Assembly: GCA_949373165.1 (NCBI GenBank)
Contig: CASICO010000010.1
Location: 1 to 49,310 of the forward strand
Direction: 5' to 3'
From: an uncultured Flavobacteriales bacterium
GTDB lineage: Bacteria > Bacteroidota > Bacteroidia > Flavobacteriales_D > Sanyastnellaceae
Length of the DNA stretch: 49,310 nt
The notes beneath the pieces were generated by a model that was given only the letters and a program-made list of their open reading frames with translations, was not told where the DNA came from and did no database searches. Shown here one piece after another: positions 38,859 through 48,200 of this stretch (position 1 is the stretch's first letter; every line of letters begins with the position of its first letter). The translations under genes and the position numbers were made by a program.

Positions 38859-38930
38859 GTTGCGAATCTGCTGCGGCACTGAAATGGACGCAATGCCATC
38901 CTGATGCCAAAACTTGAGTTGTTGATGTAA

Positions 38931-39722
38931 TCAGCGAGATACGCTGAATTTGCGCACTTGACCAATCCGACCCTCCACTTGAAGCGCATAGAGGTATGTT
39001 CCTGGCGCAAATTCTTGGGCATTGAACCAGACAGAGCCTTCCCCCGGCGCAAGTGGAATGGTCTTTAAAGTGCGGCCTGTTAAGTCCAAAACGTGCATCT
39101 CTGCGCCCATCGGAGCGCTGTAAGCCACACCAGAAATTCCAACCACTGGATTGGGAGCTAAGGCACCTAAACTGGCTGTTTGTACCCGCGGCACATTCAA
39201 CACGCATTCTCCAGGTTCAGCCCCTGCGCAGAACAAAACGGTATGGCAAACCGACGGAACCCCTTGCTGCGTTGCAGAAAAACAATACTCCATCGCTGTC
39301 GATCCGGCCTCTCCATTGGGGTAATAATCTGCGATCAACCATTCCTCCGCTCCAAAAGCGTTCAGGCCAGTCGTGTCGGAAGGCTGGAGGGTCAGCGCCA
39401 GTGCATTTAAACTGGAAGCTGTCCCGTAAGGGTAGCACGTTCCTCCCCAGCAAAAACGCTCATAAGCGCCCTCAGAACCAGCAACATATGGCAAATTCAT
39501 GTTCTCAACTGTTTGGACAATGTTGCGCTGTACCAGCAAGGTCAACTCGCTCTCTGTGCCGTTGGCCACGAACCACTCTGCAACCATAACCGAGTCCAAA
39601 CTTTCGCTCTCGACTGCGTCAACAGGAGCAACCAAGGTGGGCTGAGCCACAGACGTGAGAACAAGGAGGCCCGTCGCAAGGAGCAAACCGCCTCGAAGTG
39701 AAAACCAATTGGATTTCTTCAT
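38931..39722 (-). CDS. Secreted protein with T9SS type-A C-terminal sorting domain
   Basis: 263 residues with a signal peptide (WFSLRGGLLLATGLLVLTSV, then AQPTL). Residues about 50-170 form one domain I cannot name, with several cysteines (RFCWGGTCYPYG, MEYCFSATQQGVPSVCHTVL, FCAGAEPGECV); it resembles a beta-sandwich found before sorting domains in Bacteroidota. The last 75 or so residues are a type-A sorting domain: ASLGALAPNPVVG, then MHVLDLTGRTLKTIPLAPGE, FAPGTYLYALQVEGRIGQ and VRKFSVSR. Export through SprA and surface anchoring are expected. It is transcribed towards maeB but has its own -7 box (39727-39735). Confidence 0.87.
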   Translation of the reverse strand: MKKSNWFSLRGGLLLATGLLVLTSVAQPTLVAPVDAVESESLDSVMVAEWFVANGTESELTLLVQRNIVQTVENMNLPYVAGSEGAYERFCWGGTCYPYGTASSLNALALTLQPSDTTGLNAFGAEEWLIADYYPNGEAGSTAMEYCFSATQQGVPSVCHTVLFCAGAEPGECVLNVPRVQTASLGALAPNPVVGISGVAYSAPMGAEMHVLDLTGRTLKTIPLAPGEGSVWFNAQEFAPGTYLYALQVEGRIGQVRKFSVSR

Positions 39723-39726
39723 GGCA

Positions 39727-39735
39727 CAAATTTAA
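39727..39735 (-). promoter_or_regulatory. Candidate -7 box of the T9SS type-A protein gene, near-leaderless
   Basis: TTAAATTTG on the minus strand contains an exact TAnnTTTG and ends four bases before the ATG at 39722. Confidence 0.4.
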
Positions 39736-39859
39736 CCCAACCCAACGTGCAAGCACAGCTTTAACAAAGGCAGAGACAACGGAAACAAGGTGGATAAATT
39801 GCGCACGTCTTATCTTAGGCATTGTTAGGACCGAAACCGATTACTAGAAACACCACTAA

Positions 39860-41326
39860 ATGAAGCACCTTTACGCAGCGTTCACAGCGCTTTTGATTAC
39901 GTTCTCTGCATCCGCACAGTTGCCTGACGGAAGCATCGCACCCGACTTTACTGCCACTGACATCAATGGTGTAGAGCACAATCTTTACGATCTTCTCGAC
40001 GAAGGAAAGAAGGTCATTCTCGACTTCTCCGCAACTTGGTGCCCTCCTTGTTGGAGCTACCACGAATCTGGAGCCCTCGAAACGGTTTGGGAACAGTATG
40101 GTCCTGACGGAACCGACGAAGTTTACGTTTTCTACATCGAATCTGACGACACCACTACGCCAGAAGATCTCGAAGGAACGGGCAGCAACACCCAAGGAAA
40201 CTGGGTCGAAGGGACGGGATATCCCATCATCGACGATGCAGCCAACATTTTTGACGCATACTCGAATACCTATTACCCTACGATCTACACTGTTTGTCCC
40301 AACCGCATGCTCCAAGAGAGCGGACAGTTGGCTGCTGCAGATCACGCCTCTCTTTTGTTTGCCAACGACTGCGCTGCAGCGACCATGTCCAACGATGCGG
40401 CGGTGTTGAACTACACAGGTGAGACCATCACTTGTTCTGGTGCGGCTACTGCCGTGAGCGTTCAGTTGATGAACCTCGGATTGGACAACTTGACTTCTGT
40501 CACCCTCGAGTGCATGGTCGATGGAAACAGCATCATGTCTTACGACTGGAGTGGAAACCTCGAGACTTACGAGATCGAGGACGTTCAGATGGGTTCATAC
40601 CAGTTCAATGGAAACACCGAAATGACCATTGCCGTCACCAGTGGCGACATGAATGCCGAGAATGACATGACAACGGCCAGCGTTGAAGGGGCCACTGAAT
40701 CCAGCACATTGTTCTCCATCAACCTGACCACCGACGGTTGGGGTGCGGAGACCGGATGGGAGATCCGTGCCATCGACGGTACTTTGATCGCCAGTGTGGA
40801 CGCAGGAGCATACGAGAATGCCACAACGTACCAAGAGTACGCTTCTGTTCCCAGCACAGGTTGTTACACCTTCACCTTGACTGACACATACGGTGACGGT
40901 CTCTTCGGAAGCCAGTGGGGCAATGTTGACGGAAACTGCCAGGTCTACACCATGACAGACGACCTCGACATCTACAGCTACGTCTATGCATACGACGGCA
41001 CATACAACTTCTCTGAAGACACCCGTGCTGCAGACGTCATGAGCGTTGTGGGCATCGAAGAGCAGGCCACAGCCAGCACCTTCAATGTGTACCCTAACCC
41101 TGTGGTCAACACAGCATGGGTTGACCTCAGCCTGACCAGCAGTGAAGATGTTCGCTTGGACGTGATCAACCTCATCGGACAGAAAGTTTCTTCACAGGAC
41201 CTCGGCACCATGAGCGCTGGCAACAGCCGCTTGCCTCTCGACATGAGTGGTTTGGATTCCGGCATCTACCTCGTCACTCTGACAGCAGGTGAGACCGTTT
41301 CTACACTTCGTGTCACGAAGCAGTAA
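39860..41326 (+). CDS. Secreted thioredoxin-fold protein (CPPC) with T9SS type-A sorting domain
   Basis: 488 residues. After a signal peptide (MKHLYAAFTALLITFSASAQ) comes a TlpA/AhpC-TSA-like thioredoxin domain to about residue 165: GSIAPDFTATDINGVEHNLY, then VILDFSATWCPPCWSYHESG with the CPPC active site near residue 61, and the cis-Pro region YYPTIYTVCPNR. A middle section of beta-sandwich type follows, with the TDTYGDGLFGSQWG motif seen in other T9SS cargo. The end is a type-A sorting domain (FNVYPNPVVNTAWVDLS, DSGIYLVTLTAGETVSTLRV, TKQ). A thiol-disulfide enzyme exported to the cell surface is inferred. A strong terminator follows. Confidence 0.92.
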   Translation: MKHLYAAFTALLITFSASAQLPDGSIAPDFTATDINGVEHNLYDLLDEGKKVILDFSATWCPPCWSYHESGALETVWEQYGPDGTDEVYVFYIESDDTTTPEDLEGTGSNTQGNWVEGTGYPIIDDAANIFDAYSNTYYPTIYTVCPNRMLQESGQLAAADHASLLFANDCAAATMSNDAAVLNYTGETITCSGAATAVSVQLMNLGLDNLTSVTLECMVDGNSIMSYDWSGNLETYEIEDVQMGSYQFNGNTEMTIAVTSGDMNAENDMTTASVEGATESSTLFSINLTTDGWGAETGWEIRAIDGTLIASVDAGAYENATTYQEYASVPSTGCYTFTLTDTYGDGLFGSQWGNVDGNCQVYTMTDDLDIYSYVYAYDGTYNFSEDTRAADVMSVVGIEEQATASTFNVYPNPVVNTAWVDLSLTSSEDVRLDVINLIGQKVSSQDLGTMSAGNSRLPLDMSGLDSGIYLVTLTAGETVSTLRVTKQ

Positions 41327-41350
41327 TTCGCTCGCATACTCTTTTTTTGG

Positions 41351-41390
41351 AAGACCGATGGGGCAATGCCTCATCGGTCTTTCTTTTCTT
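41351..41390 (+). terminator. Rho-independent terminator after the secreted thioredoxin gene
   Basis: AAGACCGATGGGG / CCTCATCGGTCTT stem of about 13 pairs (one G-T) with a 5-base loop, followed by a T-rich tract. It ends 14 bases before the next start, so it separates or attenuates the downstream tlpA-like operon. Confidence 0.85.
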
Positions 41391-41404
41391 GCACATTCTG
41401 TTCT

Positions 41405-41902
41405 ATGATGATGCCCAAATTCTTTCTCCTCTCCTTCGTGATCCTTCTCAGTCTCGGCCTTTGTGCCCAAGACATCCCATCCATCGAACTCAAAGACCTC
41501 GGAGATCTAACGGTAGACACCCGAGCTTTTGTTGAAGAGAGCGAGGGACCCGTTCTTTTCTGCTTTTGGGCGACCTGGTGCAGTCCATGCAAGCGTGAAC
41601 TGAACAACTACGCCGATCTCTACCCAGATTGGCAGGAGGAAACCGGTGTTGAATTGGTCGCCGTATCCATAGACGATCCCCGCAGCATGATGCGCGTCAA
41701 GCCTTACGTCAACAGTGTGGGATGGGAATACAAGGTTCTCCTCGATCCAAACAAGGCGTTTGCAAGGGCCATGCAGGTCAACAATGTTCCCCATACCTTT
41801 CTTGTCGACCAAGAAGGACATGTCGTTTGGCAACACAACAATTACGCTGACGGCGATGAAGAAGAGTTGTACGAAGCGCTCTTGAAACTCGCCGAAAAAT
41901 GA
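41405..41902 (+). CDS. TlpA-like thioredoxin family protein (CSPC)
   Basis: 165 residues from the first of three consecutive ATGs (41405, 41408, 41411); an earlier Met would overlap the terminator stem. A signal peptide (KFFLLSFVILLSLGLCAQDI) is followed by one thioredoxin fold: VLFCFWATWCSPCKRELNNY with the CSPC active site near residue 60, ELVAVSIDDPRSMMRVKPYV, and the cis-Pro loop VNNVPHTFLVDQEGHVVWQH. TlpA/ResA proteins keep periplasmic cysteines reduced, for example for cytochrome c maturation or partner proteins; the substrate here is unknown. It overlaps the DUF6029 gene by ATGA and leads that operon. Confidence 0.93.
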   Translation: MMMPKFFLLSFVILLSLGLCAQDIPSIELKDLGDLTVDTRAFVEESEGPVLFCFWATWCSPCKRELNNYADLYPDWQEETGVELVAVSIDDPRSMMRVKPYVNSVGWEYKVLLDPNKAFARAMQVNNVPHTFLVDQEGHVVWQHNNYADGDEEELYEALLKLAEK

Positions 41903-43614
41903 TGCACAAGGTTCTTTCGGTCCTGTCCTTGACCTTGCTCCTTCCGATGGCCATGTTGGCTCAAGATGAAGTGGATGCAGGGCAAATCACCGGCAACGTT
42001 CAGCTGGTCTTTCAAACCTATCAGGAGGACTCCCTCATTGGAGCGCAAGTGCCGCCGAGCAAAACGGGATTCAACGCCTTTGGCAACCTCATCTACACCC
42101 GCGGAGATTTCTCTGCAGGCATGCGTTATGAGAGCTACCTCGACCCCATCCTGGGCTACCCAGGTCGATTCAGAGGCTCAGGCATCGGCTACCGGTATGC
42201 CAGCTACAACAAACAGAAGTTTGAAGTCACCATCGGGAACTTCTACGAGCAATTCGGATCGGGACTCATCCTCCGGGCATACGAAGAGCGCAACTTGGGC
42301 ATCGACAATGCACTGGATGGTTTTCGTTTGGTCGTGATGCCCACCCAAGGCGTGCGAATCAAGGGCCTGGTTGGAAAACAGAGACTCGACTTTGATTCAC
42401 GTTTGATCAACAGCCCAGGCATCATCCGAGCTGTTGATGGCGAAATCAACTTGAATGACGCCTTTGACCGCTGGGCCACTGCTGGAACACGGGTCACCCT
42501 TGGGGCCAGTTTCGTGAGTCGTTTTCAATCCGGCAGCACCATTTCCAAGGACACACTTGTTCTCGAACTGCCTCAAAACGTGGGGTCTTGGGGATATCGG
42601 GCCCAAATCCAAAAAGGAGGATTCCAATTCATGGGCGAATACGTCCAGAAAATCAACGACCCCAACGCCGACAATGGATACACCTATCGCAACGGCGAGG
42701 GCATCCTACTGAATGCCGGCTGGTCCACCAAGGGACTTGGCATCAACCTCGGATTCAAAGGCGTCGACAACATGCAATTCCGCTCAGACCGGAACCTGCA
42801 ACTGTTCGACCTACCCGTGAATTACATCCCAGCCATCACCAAACAACACACGTACAACTTGGCCGCTACCCTGTATCCATACGCGACCGTGGTTCAAGGG
42901 GAAGTCGGTTGGTCTGCAGAAGTGTTCTACACCCTTCCTAGGAAAAGCAAGCTCGGGGGGAAATACGGGACCAAAATCAGTTTCCAGTATGCCACGGCAA
43001 GCAGTCTCGATACCACGAATCTCAGTGGAGTCGACGGCGCCATATATGGCTATGAACGGAACAGCTGGGCGTCGGGGAGCGACCTCTACATCCGAGACAT
43101 CAATTTTGACATCAGCCGGAAATTTTCGAAGGGTTTCAAGGCCAAATACGCCTACTTCCACTTCGACTTCAACACCCTAGCCACGCCGGTTACAACTGAC
43201 TACAAGGGCATCGTTAATGCCAATGTCCACGTGGTAGAAACCCAAGTCCGCATCAAAAAAGGACACAGCCTCCGCACCGAATTTCAGGCCCTGTTTACTG
43301 GAACCTACATGAAAGAAGTAAACGGCGAAATGAAAGAAGTCAAACAAGACAAAGGCGACTGGGCAACCGTACTGGCAGAATACTCGGTGAGTCCCCATTG
43401 GTTCGTCTCTGTTCTGGACCAATACAACTTCGGCAACCCTTCTGCCGACCAACGCGTTCACTATCTATACGGAACCGTTGGACGAATCGAAGGTGCACAT
43501 CGGCTTTCGGTGGGATATGGAAAACGGCGGGAAGGCATCTTCTGCGTCGGAGGCGTTTGCCGTGCCGTGCCCGCATCCAATGGCGTCGAAATCACCTTCA
43601 CCAGCAGTTTCTGA
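41899..43614 (+). CDS. DUF6029 family outer-membrane beta-barrel protein
   Basis: 571 residues with a signal peptide (KVLSVLSLTLLLPMAMLAQD). The mature chain consists of many amphipathic strands with aromatic ends (YRYASYNKQKFEVTIGNFYE, GWSTKGLGINLGFKGVD, FKAKYAYFHFDFNTLA) and ends in ASNGVEITFTSSF, a terminal aromatic as in barrel proteins. The conserved block QFGSGLILRAYEERNLGIDN matches DUF6029 as I remember it. The function of this family is unknown. Two cysteines are close together near the end (FCVGGVCRAV). Position between two thioredoxin-fold genes suggests it handles a redox-active cargo or partner, which is inference. Confidence 0.85.
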   Translation: MMHKVLSVLSLTLLLPMAMLAQDEVDAGQITGNVQLVFQTYQEDSLIGAQVPPSKTGFNAFGNLIYTRGDFSAGMRYESYLDPILGYPGRFRGSGIGYRYASYNKQKFEVTIGNFYEQFGSGLILRAYEERNLGIDNALDGFRLVVMPTQGVRIKGLVGKQRLDFDSRLINSPGIIRAVDGEINLNDAFDRWATAGTRVTLGASFVSRFQSGSTISKDTLVLELPQNVGSWGYRAQIQKGGFQFMGEYVQKINDPNADNGYTYRNGEGILLNAGWSTKGLGINLGFKGVDNMQFRSDRNLQLFDLPVNYIPAITKQHTYNLAATLYPYATVVQGEVGWSAEVFYTLPRKSKLGGKYGTKISFQYATASSLDTTNLSGVDGAIYGYERNSWASGSDLYIRDINFDISRKFSKGFKAKYAYFHFDFNTLATPVTTDYKGIVNANVHVVETQVRIKKGHSLRTEFQALFTGTYMKEVNGEMKEVKQDKGDWATVLAEYSVSPHWFVSVLDQYNFGNPSADQRVHYLYGTVGRIEGAHRLSVGYGKRREGIFCVGGVCRAVPASNGVEITFTSSF

Positions 43615-43616
43615 GC

Positions 43617-44477
43617 ATGCGAATCTCCCTTCTCACCTTCGGACTTCTTGGCATCTTCTCTTTATTCGTCGCCAGTTGTGACGTGATTGAAGACCCTGTG
43701 ATCCCCCTGACCATCGGCTATCGCGGAGAAGCCCCTGCACCATCATTCGAAGCGATGATGACCGGCCCACAGCATGTCTTGCTTGAAGATTTCACGGCCC
43801 ACCAATGTGGCAACTGTCCTCCAGCTGGTGCCCTTGCGGAACAACTCGCCGAGACTTTTGAAGGCCGTCTTCATCTTCTCGCTGTCCATGCAGGGTCCCT
43901 GGCTGCCGTCAGTGATGCCCCCTTTGATGCCGATTGGACCAATGCAGAAGCCAATGCATATTGGGACCAACTCGCCGCTCAAGTCAATCCCATTGGGCGG
44001 GTCAACCGCCGCGGTGGACCATCAGAGATTGCCTCGCCCAACAATTGGTCTGCTCTGGTGGACATCGAGCTCAGTTTGACCCCCTCTGCCCACCTTCAAG
44101 GCGCCATCATTCCTGATCCAAGCGCGGCCGACGACATCCACTTGCACGTCCACACCACCTTTGCAGAAGCCTTGAGCGGTGAAGTCCGATTGGCCTTGCT
44201 CATCAACGAAAGTCACATCATGGCCGCGCAATTGGATTACGGCAATGACCCCGAGGTCATTCCAGATTTTGAGCACAACCACATGCTGCGCGGCAGTTTG
44301 AGTGGAGAAGATGGCCTTGTGATTGCAACAGACCCCAACGCAGGTTCAGTCGTGCAAGCCGATTACACCTTGGTTTGGCCTCCAGAATGGACACAAGAGA
44401 ACAGCCATGTCCTTGCGGTCTTAACGAACGCTCAAGGTGAGGTACTCAACTCTTTTGACCTGCCGTGGAGCCCATGA
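43617..44477 (+). CDS. Omp28-like outer-membrane lipoprotein with thioredoxin-type CGNC motif
   Basis: 286 residues from ATG 43617, two bases after the DUF6029 stop. The signal peptide ends in a lipobox (FSLFVASC, Cys about residue 20). The N-terminal half fits Omp28-related proteins and reads like a thioredoxin fold: PQHVLLEDFTAHQCGNCPPA has CGNC after a core strand, and FEGRLHLLAVHAGSLAAVSD follows. The C-terminal half is a beta-sandwich (VRLALLINESHIMAAQLDYG, DFEHNHMLRG). P. gingivalis Omp28 is a surface lipoprotein adhesin; redox activity through CGNC has not been shown and is inferred. It overlaps the next gene by ATGA. Confidence 0.86.
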   Translation: MRISLLTFGLLGIFSLFVASCDVIEDPVIPLTIGYRGEAPAPSFEAMMTGPQHVLLEDFTAHQCGNCPPAGALAEQLAETFEGRLHLLAVHAGSLAAVSDAPFDADWTNAEANAYWDQLAAQVNPIGRVNRRGGPSEIASPNNWSALVDIELSLTPSAHLQGAIIPDPSAADDIHLHVHTTFAEALSGEVRLALLINESHIMAAQLDYGNDPEVIPDFEHNHMLRGSLSGEDGLVIATDPNAGSVVQADYTLVWPPEWTQENSHVLAVLTNAQGEVLNSFDLPWSP

Positions 44478-45097
44478 ATCGTCTTATACTCTCGCTCGCC
44501 TTGGCTGCCGGAATCATGTCCGCCCAAGCGCAGGTCCTCCAATTTGACGGGGGTGCTGTTGCTGGCATCAATGCCGCGCAAGTTCAGGGCGATGACTATA
44601 CCGGATTCAACAAACTTGGGCTCTCTGGCGGCGCGTTTGTGGACATTCGAAATCCAGAAAATTACTGGGGTGTTCGGTTGGAAATGCACTACGCAGAAAA
44701 GGGAAGCCGCCGCGGCGGAGACCCCGAGACTGGCACCACGACCGTAGAGCTTCGAATGAACTACATCGACATTCCCATCCTCATCGACTTGAATTTGGGT
44801 GATTACCAAGTCGGATTCGGCCCCTATCTCGGACGAATGATCAAGGCAGAGAAATGGCAACGCGTCTCGGACACATCGAGCTCACTTGAAGACGATTTGA
44901 ACACTTGGGATCTTGGAGGGCAAGCCTATGCCCGTGCACCCCTCGGGAAGTCCGCCTTTTTCCAGGCGCGCATCTCAGGCAGCGCCCTGAGTCTCAAAAA
45001 GGACGGCCCAGCATTGGGGTCTACCGCATTCGGGCCAAGGGTTCGAAATGTGGCCTTACACTTCGGATTGGGCTGGAGCCTTCGCGGGAACAACTGA
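44474..45097 (+). CDS. Small outer-membrane beta-barrel protein (PorT-like fold)
   Basis: 207 residues. A signal peptide (NRLILSLALAAGIMSAQAQV) is followed by an eight-stranded-barrel pattern of the OMP_b-brl/PorT type: VLQFDGGAVAGINAAQVQGD, GVRLEMHYAEKGSRRGGD, LRMNYIDIPILIDLNLGDYQ and a last strand VALHFGLGWSLRGNN. The YIDIPILI block is typical of this fold. The function is unknown; as the last gene of the tlpA-DUF6029-Omp28 operon it may be a structural partner of them. An upstream in-frame Met (44465) is inside the previous gene and less likely. Confidence 0.85.
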   Translation: MNRLILSLALAAGIMSAQAQVLQFDGGAVAGINAAQVQGDDYTGFNKLGLSGGAFVDIRNPENYWGVRLEMHYAEKGSRRGGDPETGTTTVELRMNYIDIPILIDLNLGDYQVGFGPYLGRMIKAEKWQRVSDTSSSLEDDLNTWDLGGQAYARAPLGKSAFFQARISGSALSLKKDGPALGSTAFGPRVRNVALHFGLGWSLRGNN

Positions 45098-45195
45098 TCT
45101 CGTCTGCTCGCATTTTCCGGTTGATTTAGACGATCGCTGGCAAAAAGTCAGCGTAAAAGGTGACGAACATCATCTTCTTTTGCATTGATTTTCAG

Positions 45196-45203
45196 TTAAT
45201 TGG
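45196..45203 (+). promoter_or_regulatory. Candidate -7 box of the terminal PKD gene
   Basis: TTAATTGG, an imperfect match to TAnnTTTG, lies four bases before the ATG at 45208, in the 110-base gap after the barrel gene. An upstream TTTTG at 45177-45181 is a possible -33 element. Confidence 0.25.
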
Positions 45204-45207
45204 CTGA

Positions 45208-48200
45208 ATGCGCCATTTCTTGACCCTCCTTTTCGCTTTTCTCTCGGCGAGTTCTTCCTTGTCTGCTCAGAGCTTCGTCGGCTGCAATCCCGACATTTTG
45301 CTCGCCGTCGACGACACCTACATCATCCAAGAGGCCGACCTGCCCATGTTTGGCAAAGACCTTCTGGTCAACGATGTCATCGGCATCGATGCTGCGGTCT
45401 TTGTCGAGGGGTTGCCCCCCTGCTTCTCCGTCGAACAAGGGACAGGGTACATTTTCTACACTGGCCAAGCCGATGGTTCTTCCTGCTGCGGCACGTTCGA
45501 ATTCGTCTATACCCTTCAATCCGGCGACCTGAATTGCACGGCACATGTGACCATCATCGTCGAGTGTGGCACCGACAAGGGTGATTGCTCCATCATCACC
45601 CTCGAGCCCAATGGTGGAGGGCAAGACCCAGACAACCCAAACCAAGTCCCCGACACCAACTGTGTCTACGTATGCAGCGGTGCGATCACCACCATATTGG
45701 CCCCTTACTCCGACCAAAACAACTACGACTGGTCCATTAGTGGTGGCAGCCTCCTCGGGACATTGCAAGACCCGGCAAGCGTGGAAGTGCAATGGGGTGC
45801 TCCAGGAACCGGCAACATTGCCGTGACCATTACAGGGCCCGGCGGAACCCAAGTCTTGCAACAATGTGTGGTCATCGGAGAAAGTCCAACCGCAGCATTC
45901 ACAGCCCCGTCCCCTGTTTGCCTGGAAACAGGCGTGCAGTTCACCAGCACGTCGACCCCAGGAGCAGCGCATTTCTGGGACTTTGGCGATGGCAACCATT
46001 CCAGCTCGGTCAACCCCGTTCACACCTACCTCACCTCAGGCACTCACACCGTGATTTTAACCGTCACCACGCCCCTGCTCAATGCAGAAGGAGACACCGT
46101 CTGTTGCTGTCAGGACACCCATGCCATGGACATTGAAGTGCTGGATGAAAAAGGACCCGACATCGAATGCATCTCCACCCTGTGCGAGGGAGACAGCGCT
46201 TGTTACTGGACCACCTCGGGTTGCACAGGCGCGACCTACACATGGACCGTCACCGACGCCAATGGCAACAATGTGAGCTTCGATGGCCAAAACTCTCCTG
46301 AAATCTGCCTTCAATGGAACCAAGGCCCCTTTGGCAACGTGAGCCTCGCGATCTCAGGGTGTGCCAACATTTGCGACCAACCGACCCAAGTCCAAGTGCC
46401 CATCATTTCCTCGACAGCTCTGGTGTCGGGCCCCGACATCGTCTGTCCGGGAGAAGCCGCCGTCTACACTGTGCCCAAATGGATGGACGTGGTCTACGAT
46501 TGGACGGTAACTGGCGCCATTTCCGCCACCCCCAATGGCAACCAAATTGCCATCGTTTGGGGGACCGGAGGAGTGGGCACCATCCACGTCTCATACGCCA
46601 GCCCATTCCTTGGTGGGCTTCAAGGACACGATGCTTTGGACTGCTCCGGAGAGGGCGATTTGACCGTGGAAATTCTGCCCGAGCTGCTGTTCACCGGCAT
46701 CCATCCGCAGGCATGCGAAGGCCAAACTGTGACCTACACTGTAAATGATGCGGACGTGAGCTGGACTGTGGATCCCCCCGCCGTGTCTTCCGCTTCAGGC
46801 GCTGCATTTACTGTAACCTATGGGAGCACGGGCAACTACGTCATTACCGCCACGCCCAACAACCCCGGCGCCTTCTGCAACGGCCCCATTTCCACCACCA
46901 CGCTGGTGTCTGTTGTGGCCGCCCCAGTCATCAACGGACCCACCGAAGGCTGCGAAGGAACTGGCCTGCTCTACACCATAGACTCACCTGAGCCCGGCGT
47001 CAATTACTACTGGAGCGTGAACGGAGGCACATCGTCCAACTACAACGGCAACAACAGCGTGATCACTTGGACCATCGGGGCTCCTTTGCATCAGCTCACT
47101 GTCAATGCCTACTCGGCCACGGCCCCCTATTGCAACGCGTCTGCCACATTGGACTTCGATCCGCTCATGCCTGTTGAGCCCACGGACCTGGACCACTACA
47201 CAGGCTGCGCCAACCAAATCGAGACTTACCTGCTCTCCACCGCCCCCGCCCTTGGAGACGAAATCTTGACCTGGACCATTGATCCTGCCATCGCCGGAAG
47301 TGTGGTCGATGGACAGGGCACCGACCAGGTGAACATCCAATGGAATGACTTTGGTGGACCCGCGACCGTGACGGTGGTTTCCTCTTTGTGCAACCTCAAT
47401 GAGGTGGGCACATTCACCGTCAACATTAGCCCCCAACCTACAGTGGAAATCAGCCAAACAGGTCACCTGTGTCCCGGCGCCTTTTCTCCAGCTACTTTGG
47501 GCACAACCGCTCCATTTGCATCTTACTTATGGACGGACCCAAACAGCAATACAGGCACAGCGGCAACGTATGTGGCGACTGGAACAGGGCAGCACCAAGT
47601 GGTCGCCACCGACGCCTTAGGTTGCAAAGGCACCGCTTACTACCAGGTGGAAGCAGACCCGGTTCCCGTGGCCGACATCACGTCTCCTGAGCCCAGCAAC
47701 ATTTGCTTGCCCAACTCCGGCAGTGTGCCCATGTTTACCCCGAGTTCGGCGGCCTGGTCTCACCTTTGGAACCCTACGGGAGGCGCAGGAAGCGGGGAAA
47801 ACCACATCATCCAGAACAATCCAGGCCTGTACACCTACAGCGTGACCACTTGGATCACCGCCACAGGTTGTCAAGCCACGGACAGCTATACCCTGTCGGA
47901 AGGCGACTGCGGCGGCGGCACCGGCGGCTGTACGCCTGCCGATGAACTCGACCCCACAGCCAGTGTCAATTGCAACTCCGTTTCGGTGAATGACGGGTCT
48001 CCCCTCGCCACAGGCACACAATGGAACTATGGAGACGGCTCCCCCCCCACTTCCTCCTCCACGCACACCTATTCGGAAGCAGGATGCTATGTGATTTGGG
48101 CCACCGCTCAAGTGCCAGACCTGTCGAGTTTTGGCTCCTTCTGCACAGTCACCGACTATGTGGGCGTGTGCATCCCACTCGCTGCCGACTTCAATTTTGA

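Noticed and set aside
45140..45162. CGCTG/CAGCG hairpin after the small barrel gene as a terminator
   Set aside because: Five base pairs with a nine-base loop and no T run are too weak.
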